This document shows, piece by piece, positions 50,926 through 60,527 of a stretch of DNA of 64,000 nucleotides. A program made the position numbers and the translations under genes. The notes under the pieces were generated by a model. The model saw only the letters and a program-made list of their open reading frames with translations, did not search any database and was not told the origin of the DNA. The stretch spans positions 124,001 to 188,000 of the forward strand of contig NZ_JAGSCS010000002.1 of assembly GCF_018128025.1 (NCBI RefSeq), in the 5' to 3' direction. The stretch's first letter is position 1; the number at the start of each line of letters is the position of its first letter. Source of the DNA: Proteiniclasticum sediminis. Lineage in GTDB: Bacteria; Bacillota; Clostridia; Clostridiales; Clostridiaceae.

Positions 50926-53202
50926 GTGCGAAAACGCCGATACAAGGAAATATCCGTCAGCACCTTTCTGGTGCCGTTCCTGGCCATTACCCTGTCTTTT
51001 GTCGTCCTCAGCAGTCTCACGGTCCAGGCCATCCGAAACTATTTTGAACAGCATGTGGTACAGGATGCCCGGGGCTTGGCCCTAAGCTATAAAAGCAACC
51101 TTCAGAAGGCTGTGGAAGCCAAGGAGATGACCAACAGTCTCCTGGAGGATAAGCTTCTCATGGCCGGGCGAACGGTTCTCTCCACCGGAAGAGTCATGGA
51201 TAATCTCGAACTGGAAAGCTTCGCCCGGATGCTGGATGTGGACGTCATCTACTACTATGACCAGACCGGGACACTCCTCAGTGCCAGCGACAGCAAAAAT
51301 ATCGGTTGGAAGGCCCCCGAGGGCCATCCCGTGGATCGGTTCAACCGCAGCGGGCTGGAAAAGCATGTAGAAAAGATCCGGAAAAACACGATCACTCATC
51401 TCTACTATAAGTTCTCCTATTTTCGCCGCACCGACGGAACCTTTGTCCAGGTGGGGATCCTGGCGGATAAGGTTGTGGCGTTTCTTACCTCCTTCGAGAC
51501 TGAACGAATTCTTCTGGAACTGGATACTCTGAATGGAAAACGGATCGTTTCTTTTCTCGGGGATGACCTCCACGTCAGCAGCAGCACCGACAACACTCAG
51601 GTGGGCCTTCGGATCACTGATCCTGAGGCTGTAAAGGCACTGAAAGCCGGGGATGAGTACCATTCGTATCAGAAGATTCGAGGGGAATCCTATCTCCAGG
51701 TTTTTGTCCCCGTTTATGTGGATGGGTTAAAGTTAGGTTTCTTGTCGGTGATGGAGTCCATGACCAAGAATTCGGAGGTCGTGGGCGGTGTCACCACCAT
51801 GAGCCTGGCCGCCATGGTGGTGGTGTACCTGTCTGTGGTATTTTCCATGCTGTCTTCTTTCCGAAAAACCCGCAGCCTTGTGCAGACGGCATATTTTGAC
51901 TCCGTGAGCGGACTGCCCAACCAGGCCTATCTTCTGGAGTTCCTGGAGGAGAAAATCCTCCACGGACGAAATCGGAAAAAAGCAGTGGTCATGGTTACTG
52001 TCACGGGGATGAAGGTGATCAACCTGACCTATGGGTTGGAAGAAGCGGATCGGATCATCCGGAACATCGGTGCACATCTCAAATTGCAGGAAAAAGAAAA
52101 TCTGCGGTTTTTCCGCTTCTCCGCCAGCCAGTTCATCGTCTATCTTGAGGGCTATCGGGACAAGGACGAGCTTCTTTCACAGCTTTTCGAGATTCAGCTG
52201 CGGGGCTTAGGCTATCTGCAGGACAAGAGCTGGGAACATGAGCTCTCCTTTCAAATGGGGATCGTGGAGCTCACCGGCCATTCCTCATCGGCGGATCATC
52301 TGCTAAAGGATGCGCTACTTGCGCTGGATCAGGCGAAGAGAAATCACGACCAGCTTTATGCCTTCTTTGATGAGGCCATGGAGAAGCAGCTGGAGCGAGA
52401 AAACCAGGTGGAAAAGGAAATTCGAAACGCGCTTTTTGGACATAAGCTGGCACAGCTTCATCTTCACTATCAGCCCCAGGTGGAGCTTTCCACTGGACGC
52501 ATCATCGCTTTCGAGGCCCTGGCCCGGATGGAATCGGAAAAATTGGGGGCAATTTCACCCCAGGAGTTCATCGCCATCGCTGAGAAAAAAGGGCTGATCA
52601 TTGACTTGGGCTACGCCGTGACCGCTCTGGCCTGCCGGTTCATTCAATCCCTGGATGATGCCGGGTATGGCGAGGTGAGGGTGGGGATTAACGTTTCCGT
52701 CATGCAGCTTCTGCGGGATGACTTTTTAGGCAAAACCCTGGAAGTGATCAAAGATTATGGCGTGGAATGCTGGCGGCTGAAATTGGAAATCACGGAATCC
52801 ATCCTCATGGAGAATTATGCCCGTATCAACGAAAAGCTGGCGCAGATCCGCCAGCTGGGAATGCAGGTGGAGCTGGATGACTTCGGTACCGGATATTCCT
52901 CCTTCGCCCGGCTGGAGGAGCTGGCCATTGATGCGCTGAAGATCGATAAGTCCTTCATCGACCGTATCGCCGATGGAAGGAAGAGCAGCCTCATCTTGGC
53001 GGATCTTATCTCCATGGCCCACAAACAGGGACTGGTGGTGGTGGCAGAAGGGGTGGAAACCCCACTTCAGGAAGAATACTTAAGGGAAAACTGCTGTGAC
53101 TATCTTCAAGGCTATGTCTATAGCCGACCCTTGCCCGAGGCAGAAGCTTTAGCGCTTCTGGATAAAACCGGGCTGAAGGAAAAATGGAAAATGGATGCCT
53201 GA
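50926..53202 (+). CDS. membrane receptor with degenerate GGDEF and intact EAL domain, copy 3
   Basis: 758 residues, same plan: membrane helices at about 14-36 and 292-312, a Cache-like outside domain with DVDVIYYYDQTGTLLSASDS, a GGDEF-like domain whose loop reads RFSASQFIV, and an EAL domain with FEALARM, INVSVMQL, ITESILMEN, DDFGTG, KIDKSFI, AEGVET and LQGYVY. It should act as a c-di-GMP phosphodiesterase. GTG 50926 follows AAAGGAGGT. The next gene starts 37 bases later, so the two are probably one transcript. Confidence 0.85.
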   Translation: MRKRRYKEISVSTFLVPFLAITLSFVVLSSLTVQAIRNYFEQHVVQDARGLALSYKSNLQKAVEAKEMTNSLLEDKLLMAGRTVLSTGRVMDNLELESFARMLDVDVIYYYDQTGTLLSASDSKNIGWKAPEGHPVDRFNRSGLEKHVEKIRKNTITHLYYKFSYFRRTDGTFVQVGILADKVVAFLTSFETERILLELDTLNGKRIVSFLGDDLHVSSSTDNTQVGLRITDPEAVKALKAGDEYHSYQKIRGESYLQVFVPVYVDGLKLGFLSVMESMTKNSEVVGGVTTMSLAAMVVVYLSVVFSMLSSFRKTRSLVQTAYFDSVSGLPNQAYLLEFLEEKILHGRNRKKAVVMVTVTGMKVINLTYGLEEADRIIRNIGAHLKLQEKENLRFFRFSASQFIVYLEGYRDKDELLSQLFEIQLRGLGYLQDKSWEHELSFQMGIVELTGHSSSADHLLKDALLALDQAKRNHDQLYAFFDEAMEKQLERENQVEKEIRNALFGHKLAQLHLHYQPQVELSTGRIIAFEALARMESEKLGAISPQEFIAIAEKKGLIIDLGYAVTALACRFIQSLDDAGYGEVRVGINVSVMQLLRDDFLGKTLEVIKDYGVECWRLKLEITESILMENYARINEKLAQIRQLGMQVELDDFGTGYSSFARLEELAIDALKIDKSFIDRIADGRKSSLILADLISMAHKQGLVVVAEGVETPLQEEYLRENCCDYLQGYVYSRPLPEAEALALLDKTGLKEKWKMDA

Positions 53203-53239
53203 ACTTGAAGAGAAAACGACGAAAAGGAGGAAGTGAAAA

Positions 53240-55321
53240 ATGACCCTGGAACTGTCCATTCCCTGGATTCTTGCCATCTTAAGCCTTTGCAGCCTGGGCT
53301 TTATTTTTCTTGTCCGCATTTTCTGGGGATCCTCTAGGACGGATATCAAAGCCGGGAACGGGCAGGGGGAAGATCCCCGACGCCAACGCTGTGAAATTTT
53401 GGACCAGGCGGAGGATCCCGAGAATGCCAAGGCCATCCTTCGGAACCAAATCCTTCTCGAAGCCTTCAGCCGGGATTTTGCCTCCTCCCACGATCAGCTG
53501 GACTATGTCCTGACCCAGGCTCTGGAGATCACAGGCAGCGCCTATGGCTATCTCTATCTCTATGACGAGGATAAGAAGCTCCTGACCCTGGAAAACTGGA
53601 TTCGGGAAGGACAGACGGTGATGAACTCCGCCGACCAGAAGCGCACCTATCGCGGGGACCGCATGGGTCAGTGGAGTCAGGTGCTCCAGTCAAAAAAACC
53701 CATGATCATCAATGCGCTTTCCCATGGGGGCGTCGTTTCCAAAACCCCTGACGGCAATGTTTTTCGCCTTCTCACCATCCCCATTCTCATTGATGAGGTC
53801 ATTGTTGGGGTAGCTGGACTGGCGAACAAACCCAAGGACTATGATGATGCGGACGTTCATCAGTTTTCTCTGCTCATGACAGGAGTCTGGAATGCGAAAA
53901 TGCGTCGAGAACGGACGCTGGAACTGAAAGAGAGCAAGGAGAAGCTGGAGCTGATCCTGGATTCCGTGGCCGAAGGAATTTTCGGCATGGATGAAGAGGC
54001 GAGATTTACCTTCGTCAATGCATCCTGTCTGAAGATTTTCGGATATTCCTCTTCGGAACCGCTCATCGGAAAGTCGGTCCATGATCTTATTCACCACACC
54101 CGGCCGGATCAGTCGGCATTCTCCGCGCAAGACTGCCCTCTTCTTCGTCCCATACGGACGGGAGAAGTGATACTCACCCAGGAAAGCACATTTCTTCGGG
54201 CGGACGGCAGTTTCTTCCCCGCCCAGTTCTCCGTCCATCCCCAGTGTCGGGAAGGAAAGATCATCGGAGCGGTGGTGACATTTTTGGACATCACCGACCG
54301 AAAAAAAGCTGAGGAAAACCTGAACTATCTCAGCCGTCACGATGTGCTCACGGGCCTCTATAACCGGGCCCATTTCGAGAGCATTCTCCCTGAGGTGGAT
54401 CAGCCCGAGAACTTGCCCTTATCGATCATCGTAGGGGATGTGAACGGCTTGAAGCTCAGCAATGATATCTTTGGCCATGCTGCAGGAGATGACCTCCTGC
54501 AAAGATGTGCAGAGATCCTTCAGCGGGTTGCAAAGCCCCAGGATCTTCTCTTTCGGATCGGCGGGGATGAATTCTATCTGCTTTTGAAAAACACATCAGA
54601 AGAAGAAGCGCACCGGCGAATGGAGTCCATCCGCCAAGCCATGGCTGGGGAAACCTTTCAATGCGGGAAGGGAAGCATTTCCCTGGGGAGCGACACCAAA
54701 GAAAGGATCTCGGAGTCCTTCTACGATGTGCTCAGCCGAGCCGATGAAGCCATGTACCAGGAAAAGGTTCTGGGCAAGGAGAAGACCACCAAAGCCCAGC
54801 TGGACTTTCTCCGGCAGTGGTATCGCTCGCTGCCGGGCGTGGAAGAACACGCCTTGGCCGTGGCGGATCTGGCCGCAAGCCTAGGCCAAAAGCTTTATCT
54901 CAGCCATGAGGAGCAGCTACGGCTGAAAGAAGCCGCATTTTACCACGGCATTGGGAAAATCGCCATCCGAGGAGAAGGAAGAAAAGCAAAGTCTTCCCTC
55001 ACGGGATGGAAAGAGCATCCGGTCATCGGTTACCGAATTCTCCATGCTTTTGAAGAAACCATGGAGCTGGCCGATCTAGTCCTCTCCCAGAGGGAAAACT
55101 GGGATGGGTCGGGCTACCCCAAGGGGCTCAGCCAAAGCGCCATACCCCTTCTCGCTCGGGTTATTTCGGCATCAAAAGCCTACGTGGATGCCCTGGTTCC
55201 GGATTATGATGTGGAGAAAGCCCGGAAGGCGCTTCTTGACGCCCGGGGAAAAGAGCTGGATCCCTATTTGGTGGACCTCCTGCTGGATACTCTCTCCCTA
55301 AATCCGCTTCATAGCGGTTAA
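53240..55321 (+). CDS. membrane-anchored GAF-PAS-GGDEF protein with inactivated HD-GYP domain
   Basis: A 693-residue protein. One N-terminal membrane helix (about 4-28), GAF (about 70-225), PAS (about 232-355), GGDEF (about 362-515) and an HD-GYP-like domain (about 525-690). The GGDEF site is intact (RIGGDEFYLLL), so it should make c-di-GMP. The HD site reads YHGIGKIAI, with Gly in place of the catalytic Asp, and the HHE site reads QRENWDGSGYP. This ruined HD-GYP may act as a ligand-binding or partner domain. It follows an EAL receptor gene by 37 bases, pairing synthesis and breakdown. AAGGAGG precedes ATG 53240. Confidence 0.87.
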   Translation: MTLELSIPWILAILSLCSLGFIFLVRIFWGSSRTDIKAGNGQGEDPRRQRCEILDQAEDPENAKAILRNQILLEAFSRDFASSHDQLDYVLTQALEITGSAYGYLYLYDEDKKLLTLENWIREGQTVMNSADQKRTYRGDRMGQWSQVLQSKKPMIINALSHGGVVSKTPDGNVFRLLTIPILIDEVIVGVAGLANKPKDYDDADVHQFSLLMTGVWNAKMRRERTLELKESKEKLELILDSVAEGIFGMDEEARFTFVNASCLKIFGYSSSEPLIGKSVHDLIHHTRPDQSAFSAQDCPLLRPIRTGEVILTQESTFLRADGSFFPAQFSVHPQCREGKIIGAVVTFLDITDRKKAEENLNYLSRHDVLTGLYNRAHFESILPEVDQPENLPLSIIVGDVNGLKLSNDIFGHAAGDDLLQRCAEILQRVAKPQDLLFRIGGDEFYLLLKNTSEEEAHRRMESIRQAMAGETFQCGKGSISLGSDTKERISESFYDVLSRADEAMYQEKVLGKEKTTKAQLDFLRQWYRSLPGVEEHALAVADLAASLGQKLYLSHEEQLRLKEAAFYHGIGKIAIRGEGRKAKSSLTGWKEHPVIGYRILHAFEETMELADLVLSQRENWDGSGYPKGLSQSAIPLLARVISASKAYVDALVPDYDVEKARKALLDARGKELDPYLVDLLLDTLSLNPLHSG

Positions 55322-55348
55322 TAGGATGAAATCCCTGGAGATCAGGCG

Positions 55349-55377
55349 TTGCAATTCTTCGCCGGCCTTACTATAAT
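55349..55377 (+). promoter_or_regulatory. promoter of the EAL-pilT-pilD operon
   Basis: TTGCAA (55349-55354), a 17-base spacer and a perfect TATAAT (55372-55377). It lies 89 bases before the chosen start at 55466 and excludes an in-frame TTG at 55349 as start. Confidence 0.75.
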
Positions 55378-55465
55378 AATATTGAAATATTCGTACAAAG
55401 ATGAATTTATGAGGAGCGGCCAGGGAGGCCTTTCTTCCGAAACCATCAGGAAAGGAAAAGACACC

Positions 55466-57727
55466 ATGGAAGCCTACAGGACAAAACGCGATGCCCTACC
55501 CGATTTCCGGATCCGGCTTTTCCTCATTACGCTGGGATTTTTTATGGCCAGCGTTTTTTTCGTTCATCAGGCAGAAAAGCTGGTCATTCAACAAGCTGTT
55601 CGACAGTACGCCGGGATCGCGCAGCAGTATTCCCATAGCCTTCGAAAATCCGGGGAGGCCCGGGAAGCCCTGGAGTCCCTCCTGAAGGAGCGCATGCACA
55701 GTGTGGCCTGGAGCCTAGGAGATACCCCGGAAGCCCTCAGTGCCGGGGAACTGGACGAGACCGCGAAGAATTGGGATATTTACCTCATCGATGTGTTCAG
55801 CGATGAGGGTCTTTCGCTGGCGTCCAATAACAGCCGCCGCGTCGGCTGGAACGTGCCTGCAGAACATCCGCTGAAGGCATTTTTGGCAGGGGAAGAAGAT
55901 CAGCAGCTTCCAAACATCCTTCGGGACGATCTCTCCGGGATGAGAATGCAGGTGGGGTTTTTCCGCTTGCCCCAGGGAAGGGTGATTCAGGTGGGCATCC
56001 TGGCGGATACCATGGAGGAGTTCCTTGAAGGTTTTGATCTGCGCCAAATTCTTCAGGAGATGAGGACGGAGGAAGGTTTGGCTGTGGCGGTCTATGCCGC
56101 CAGCGATGGAAAAGTCACCAACAGTGCTCCAGTGCTTTTGGAGGGGCGAAATCTTCCGGTGATCAACCGATTTATTGCGGAGGATCCTCTGGCTGTCCAG
56201 GGAGGGATCGGGAACAGCTTTGGCACGAAGCTCTTCCAGGTGTTTATTCCCGTTATTGCGGAAGGACAACGTGTGGGGACCTTGGGTGTCGGCTTGTCTG
56301 CGGATCCCATCCTCCACAAGGTGACACAAGTCCGTGTAGCGGGGGGCCTGGGGCTCTTTCTTCTCTTCGGGCTGACCCTGTACTTCAGCCAGAGGATCCA
56401 TCGGCAGCGAAGACACAAGCAGGATCAAATCAGCCGGGATCCGGGAACGGGGCTTTACCATAGTCAGACCCTCCGGAAGGTGCTTCCCCGAAAGCTTCAA
56501 GGAAGTAAGGAGAAGCCCAAGGCGCTGCTTCTCCTCACCAGTCCCCAGGTGAAGATGGTGAACATGATCCTGGGGTACGATGCTGGGGAAGCGGTGCTGA
56601 GAGATATGGGGCAAAAGCTTGCTTTGCGCCAGAGTGCAACCCTGATTCCTTACCGGTTCACCTCAGACAGCTTTGTACTCTATGCGGAAAATTACGGAGA
56701 CCGTACGGCGTTGGAAGAAGAAGCCCATTACCTCATCGGCGAACTGTCGCAGCCCTATCGGCTGAAGAACAGTCTGAAATCCCTGGATCTCCATATCGGC
56801 ATTGCGGAGCAGGGGCCCGAGGAGCAGTCCTTGGAGACCCTTCTTCAGGAGGCAGCCGTGGCGCTGCACAGTCTATCCGGCACCGATTCCTCAGGTTTTG
56901 CCTTTTATGGGCGGGAGATGGCCATAAAGCTCCAGCGCATGGCGGATGTGGAGGGAGCCCTTCAAGGGGCTCTTGCGGGAAATCCGGAAATGGACTTTCA
57001 TCTCGTGTACCAGCCTCTCTATTCCTTGAAGGAAGACCGAATCATGGGCTTTGAAGCCTTGGCTAGGCTTCGTTCACCCATGCTGGGCACCGTTCCACCG
57101 GAGGAGTTCATCCAATTAGCCGAGAAAACCCAGCTCATCGTTCCCTTGGGGCTGAAAGTCCTGCGGGAAGCCCTGGCTTTCCTGGGGGGGCTCACCCCGG
57201 ATGAACGAAAAGGCCTCATTATGGCAGTCAACATTTCGGTGCTTCAGCTCATTCGGGAAGAGTTCCCCCAGCAGGTGGTCACGGCTCTGGCCCAGGCGGG
57301 GCTTTCTCCAAACCAGCTGGAGTTGGAGATTACAGAATCGGTCCTCTACGAGAATTATGACCTGGTGAACCGAAATCTCGGTTCCCTTCGAAAACTGGGT
57401 ATCCGAATTTCCCTGGATGACTTTGGTACAGGCTACTCCTCGCTGCATCGGCTGAAGGAGCTCCAGGTGGACACCTTGAAAATTGACCGTAGTTTCATCG
57501 GGGTCATCCATGACGAGTTTGAAACCCGGATCATCACGAAAGACATCATCGCCATGGCGCACCAGCTGGGGCTCACAGTGGTGGCTGAAGGGGTGGAGGA
57601 ACCCCGGCAGATGGAGTATCTGCGGATGAACCGCTGCGATATCCTCCAAGGGTATCTGTTCAGCGGTCCCTTGAAAGAAAAGGAAGCAAAGGCTCTACTT
57701 CAGGCTAACCCCAAGTGTGTGGGATAA
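55466..57727 (+). CDS. membrane receptor with degenerate GGDEF and intact EAL domain, copy 4
   Basis: 753 residues with membrane helices at about 14-33 and 290-311 around a Cache-like domain; the GGDEF loop reads RFTSDSFVL and is inactive. The EAL domain keeps FEALARL, VNISVLQL, ITESVLYEN, DDFGTG, KIDRSFI, AEGVEE and LQGYLF. It lies 23 bases before pilT and so belongs to a pilus operon, making local c-di-GMP breakdown a likely input to pilus control. ATG 55466 is preceded by AGGAAAGGAAAAG and lies within the transcript from the 55349 promoter. Confidence 0.87.
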   Translation: MEAYRTKRDALPDFRIRLFLITLGFFMASVFFVHQAEKLVIQQAVRQYAGIAQQYSHSLRKSGEAREALESLLKERMHSVAWSLGDTPEALSAGELDETAKNWDIYLIDVFSDEGLSLASNNSRRVGWNVPAEHPLKAFLAGEEDQQLPNILRDDLSGMRMQVGFFRLPQGRVIQVGILADTMEEFLEGFDLRQILQEMRTEEGLAVAVYAASDGKVTNSAPVLLEGRNLPVINRFIAEDPLAVQGGIGNSFGTKLFQVFIPVIAEGQRVGTLGVGLSADPILHKVTQVRVAGGLGLFLLFGLTLYFSQRIHRQRRHKQDQISRDPGTGLYHSQTLRKVLPRKLQGSKEKPKALLLLTSPQVKMVNMILGYDAGEAVLRDMGQKLALRQSATLIPYRFTSDSFVLYAENYGDRTALEEEAHYLIGELSQPYRLKNSLKSLDLHIGIAEQGPEEQSLETLLQEAAVALHSLSGTDSSGFAFYGREMAIKLQRMADVEGALQGALAGNPEMDFHLVYQPLYSLKEDRIMGFEALARLRSPMLGTVPPEEFIQLAEKTQLIVPLGLKVLREALAFLGGLTPDERKGLIMAVNISVLQLIREEFPQQVVTALAQAGLSPNQLELEITESVLYENYDLVNRNLGSLRKLGIRISLDDFGTGYSSLHRLKELQVDTLKIDRSFIGVIHDEFETRIITKDIIAMAHQLGLTVVAEGVEEPRQMEYLRMNRCDILQGYLFSGPLKEKEAKALLQANPKCVG

Positions 57728-57750
57728 ATCCTTCCGTGGAAGGAGAAAGG

Positions 57751-58833
57751 ATGAGCAGAATGGAACTTCAGATTATTTTTCAGGAGGCGGTAAAGCGAAG
57801 CGCCTCCGATATTCATCTGGCCCCGGCCATGCCACCCTTGGTGCGCATTGATGGACAAATGACGCGACTCACGGAAGAAACATTAACGAGTAACGAACTG
57901 CAAGGAATGCTTCGGGCCCTTCTGTCCGCCGAAGAAAGCCAGCTTCTTCAGGAGAGGGGACAGGCGGATTTTGGGTTCGAGGACCAAGGGATCCGCTACC
58001 GTGCCAATGTGTACCGTGTGGGAGAAAGCTTAGGTGCCGCTTTTCGTATACTTGGGGAATCCATTCCTCGAGGAAAAGACCTGGGGCTTCCGGAAGCGGT
58101 GGAATTGTGGGCTCAGCTGAAACAAGGGCTGGTCCTGGTCACCGGTCCCACAGGCAGCGGAAAAACCACCACCTTGGCAGCAGTGATTCAAGAGATTAAT
58201 GAAACCCGAAAGGGGCATATTCTGACCTTAGAGGATCCCGTGGAGTACCGGCATGAGTCTTTGCAGTCCCTGGTGACGCAGCGGGAGATTCCCCGGGACA
58301 GCAAGGAGTTTTCCGAAGCCTTGCGGGCAGCCCTGAGGCAGGATCCCGATGTGATCCTGGTGGGGGAAATGCGGGATCTGGAAACCATCCAAACGGCCAT
58401 CACCGCTGCGGAAACGGGGCATCTGGTATTGTCTACCCTGCACACCACGGGGGCAGTTTCCACGGTGGACCGCATGGTGGATGTGTTTCCTCCCCATCAG
58501 CAGGAGCAGATCCGCCTTCAGCTTTCCATGGTCCTCGAAGGGATCGTGACCCAGAAGCTTCTTCCCAAACGGGAAGGAAGCGGCCGCATCGCGGCTTTTG
58601 AAGTGCTGACGGCAACGCCAGCGGTGCGAAGCCTCATCCGAGACGGGAAGACGCATCAGCTCTACTCCCAGATGCAGATGGGTGCCTCCGCCAAAATGAG
58701 GACCATGGATCAGGATCTTCTTCGGCTTTACCGGCTAAATCGGATCGACCGAAAAACCCTGAAGGAGTTTGCGATGGATCCTGAAGGGGTGGAAAAGCAG
58801 CTCCTTCAGGGGGAGAAGGAGGGATGGCGATGA
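57751..58833 (+). CDS. pilT: type IV pilus retraction ATPase PilT
   Basis: A 360-residue PilT-type hexameric ATPase that drives pilus retraction. SASDIHLAPAMPPLVRIDG is the N-terminal domain. The motor core has Walker A GPTGSGKTTTLAAV, the Asp box TLEDPVEYRH, Walker B DPDVILVGEMRD and the His box HLVLSTLHTTGA. The N-terminal PAS-like part and length fit PilT and not PilB. AAGGAG precedes ATG 57751. It sits between an EAL receptor and pilD, spaced as one operon. Confidence 0.94.
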   Translation: MSRMELQIIFQEAVKRSASDIHLAPAMPPLVRIDGQMTRLTEETLTSNELQGMLRALLSAEESQLLQERGQADFGFEDQGIRYRANVYRVGESLGAAFRILGESIPRGKDLGLPEAVELWAQLKQGLVLVTGPTGSGKTTTLAAVIQEINETRKGHILTLEDPVEYRHESLQSLVTQREIPRDSKEFSEALRAALRQDPDVILVGEMRDLETIQTAITAAETGHLVLSTLHTTGAVSTVDRMVDVFPPHQQEQIRLQLSMVLEGIVTQKLLPKREGSGRIAAFEVLTATPAVRSLIRDGKTHQLYSQMQMGASAKMRTMDQDLLRLYRLNRIDRKTLKEFAMDPEGVEKQLLQGEKEGWR

Positions 58834-59579
58834 CGTTTCTTTCGATGATTCTGGGGCTCTGTGTGGGCTCCTTTCTCAATGTTCTGGTGTACCGCCTGCC
58901 CCAGGACATGTCGGTGAATTTTCCGGCCAGCCATTGCCCCAACTGTGGACAGCGCCTTAAACCCCATCATCTGGTGCCGGTGTTGAGTTTTCTCTTTCTT
59001 CGGGGAAAGTGCGCTTTTTGCGGGGAGAGGATCAGCTGGCGCTATCCGATGGTGGAGCTTCTCAACGGCTTGCTCTACGGGATCATCGCCGTCTATTACG
59101 GCACGGGGGCCCTGGGGATTCTCCTCATGCTTTCGGCATCCTGTCTTCTCGCCGTTGCGCTGATGGATCTGGACACCCTGGAGGTTCACACGATCATGCT
59201 GACAGCAGGTTATGTGCTGGCGGTTCTCGTTATTATGGTTCGGGGCTATGCAGGAGAGTCTGTTTGGGGCTACATGTACACCGGGTTTCTTGGTATGGGG
59301 CTCATCATGCTCATTATCCGGCTTTCCCGGGGTGGTATGGGATCTGGGGACATCCATATTCTGGGGATCATCGGATTTCTCCTGGGGCCGGCTCTCACGG
59401 CCTTGTCCTTCTTCCTCACCAGTGTTCTGGGGGGCGTTTATGCCCTGGCGGTATTGAGTCTCGGCAAGCGAAGGGGTTCGGACGCTGTCCCTTTTGGGCC
59501 ATTTCTCGTGGGGGGATTTCTGCTCAGTCTATGTTTTGGCGGAACCATCCTGGAAATCTACCGCAAGCTGCTGTTTTAG
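58830..59579 (+). CDS. pilD: prepilin peptidase PilD/ComC
   Basis: A 249-residue membrane aspartyl protease that cuts prepilin leaders and usually N-methylates the new terminus. The N-terminal domain has LGLCVGSFLNVLVYRLPQ and two CXXC pairs (CPNC and CAFC). The catalytic aspartates are in ALMDLDTLEVH and GMGSGDIHILG. ATG 58830 overlaps the pilT stop by ATGA, with AAGGAGG 7 bases upstream. It should process the five prepilin-like proteins encoded downstream and perhaps elsewhere. Confidence 0.93.
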   Translation: MTFLSMILGLCVGSFLNVLVYRLPQDMSVNFPASHCPNCGQRLKPHHLVPVLSFLFLRGKCAFCGERISWRYPMVELLNGLLYGIIAVYYGTGALGILLMLSASCLLAVALMDLDTLEVHTIMLTAGYVLAVLVIMVRGYAGESVWGYMYTGFLGMGLIMLIIRLSRGGMGSGDIHILGIIGFLLGPALTALSFFLTSVLGGVYALAVLSLGKRRGSDAVPFGPFLVGGFLLSLCFGGTILEIYRKLLF

Positions 59580-59995
59580 TTCCAAAATTGCTTTCAAAAA
59601 AATTATAGCAACGACAAAAATTATTACAAAATTCGACATAAATTGTTTTATTTTATTGATTTTTTAGATTAGTCGAATATATTTCTATAAATAGATTCAA
59701 GACGATAAAATGTGAATGATGTATGCACGTTAAAGGAGTAGAAGAATCGCAATATTCCTTGGCTTGCATTGCGTTGTTCATATTTTATTCATGTTAAGTG
59801 AACATTAGTCATCTTGATAATCCCGACAAATAATGCTAATATATAATGGTATTTGTTCATAGAGATGTTTCTGCTCTTGTTCATTAATATAGTCAGATTC
59901 GAAATTGAGAAGTAATATTGTCATGATTTTACGAATATTGACATTTTAGTGAAGAGTGTAGAGCATGTATGCAAAACATGAAAGGAGTCGAAATT
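59580..59995 (+). promoter_or_regulatory. AT-rich region with candidate pilin promoter
   Basis: About 415 bases of strongly AT-rich sequence without a gene. TTGATA (59814-59819) and TAATAT (59837-59842) are 17 bases apart, with TATAAT overlapping at 59842-59847. A long untranslated leader of about 150 bases would result. The region is a natural place for regulation of pilin synthesis. Confidence 0.5.
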
Positions 59996-60424
59996 ATGAT
60001 TAAAATCGCTAAAAAACAAAAAGGATTCACCCTGGTTGAACTGCTCATCGTCATCGCCATCATCGCCGTTCTGGCAGCAGTCATTGCTCCTGTTGCTGTA
60101 GGTGCTCTGGAGAAGAGTAAGGCTACGGCTGTTGTTGCCAATGTTAAGTCATTCCAGACTGCAGAGCTGACCTATTATGCTACAGAAGCGAAACTTCCTT
60201 CAGACACTCAGCTGGAGATGAATATTAAACTCGAGTCAGCGGCTGATAAAACAAATGCATTTAAAGCTAATGGAGTTGAATACAAGTATACCAAAGGGGT
60301 CTTGTCTTTTACTGTAGACAATTCAAAGTTGACTGATTTGCTTAAAGAAGCTGGTTTTGTTGATGGAGATGCCGTTACAGCAGGCTATCAGATTGAACTC
60401 AACCCCGGAATCCCAAAAAAGTAA
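59996..60424 (+). CDS. pilA: type IV major pilin
   Basis: A 142-residue prepilin. The leader KKQKG is cut before FTLVELLIVIAIIAVLAAVI, the class III signal with Glu at position 5 of the mature chain. The rest is a soluble head domain without a Cys pair. Own promoter, a long leader and a terminator directly after it suggest high expression, as expected for the major pilin. AAAGGAGTCG precedes ATG 59996. Confidence 0.92.
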   Translation: MIKIAKKQKGFTLVELLIVIAIIAVLAAVIAPVAVGALEKSKATAVVANVKSFQTAELTYYATEAKLPSDTQLEMNIKLESAADKTNAFKANGVEYKYTKGVLSFTVDNSKLTDLLKEAGFVDGDAVTAGYQIELNPGIPKK

Positions 60425-60441
60425 TAACAGAAAATGTGGCT

Positions 60442-60484
60442 AAGACCACTTCGAGAGGTAGCACTTAGCGAAGTGGTCTTTTTG
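60442..60484 (+). terminator. terminator after the major pilin gene
   Basis: AAGACCACTTCG/CGAAGTGGTCTT perfect stem, followed by TTTTT. Partial read-through would give lower levels of the minor pilins, a common design. Confidence 0.85.
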
Positions 60485-60527
60485 TAAATCTGAAAGAAAG
60501 AGATCTATGGAAGAAGGAGAGTGAACG

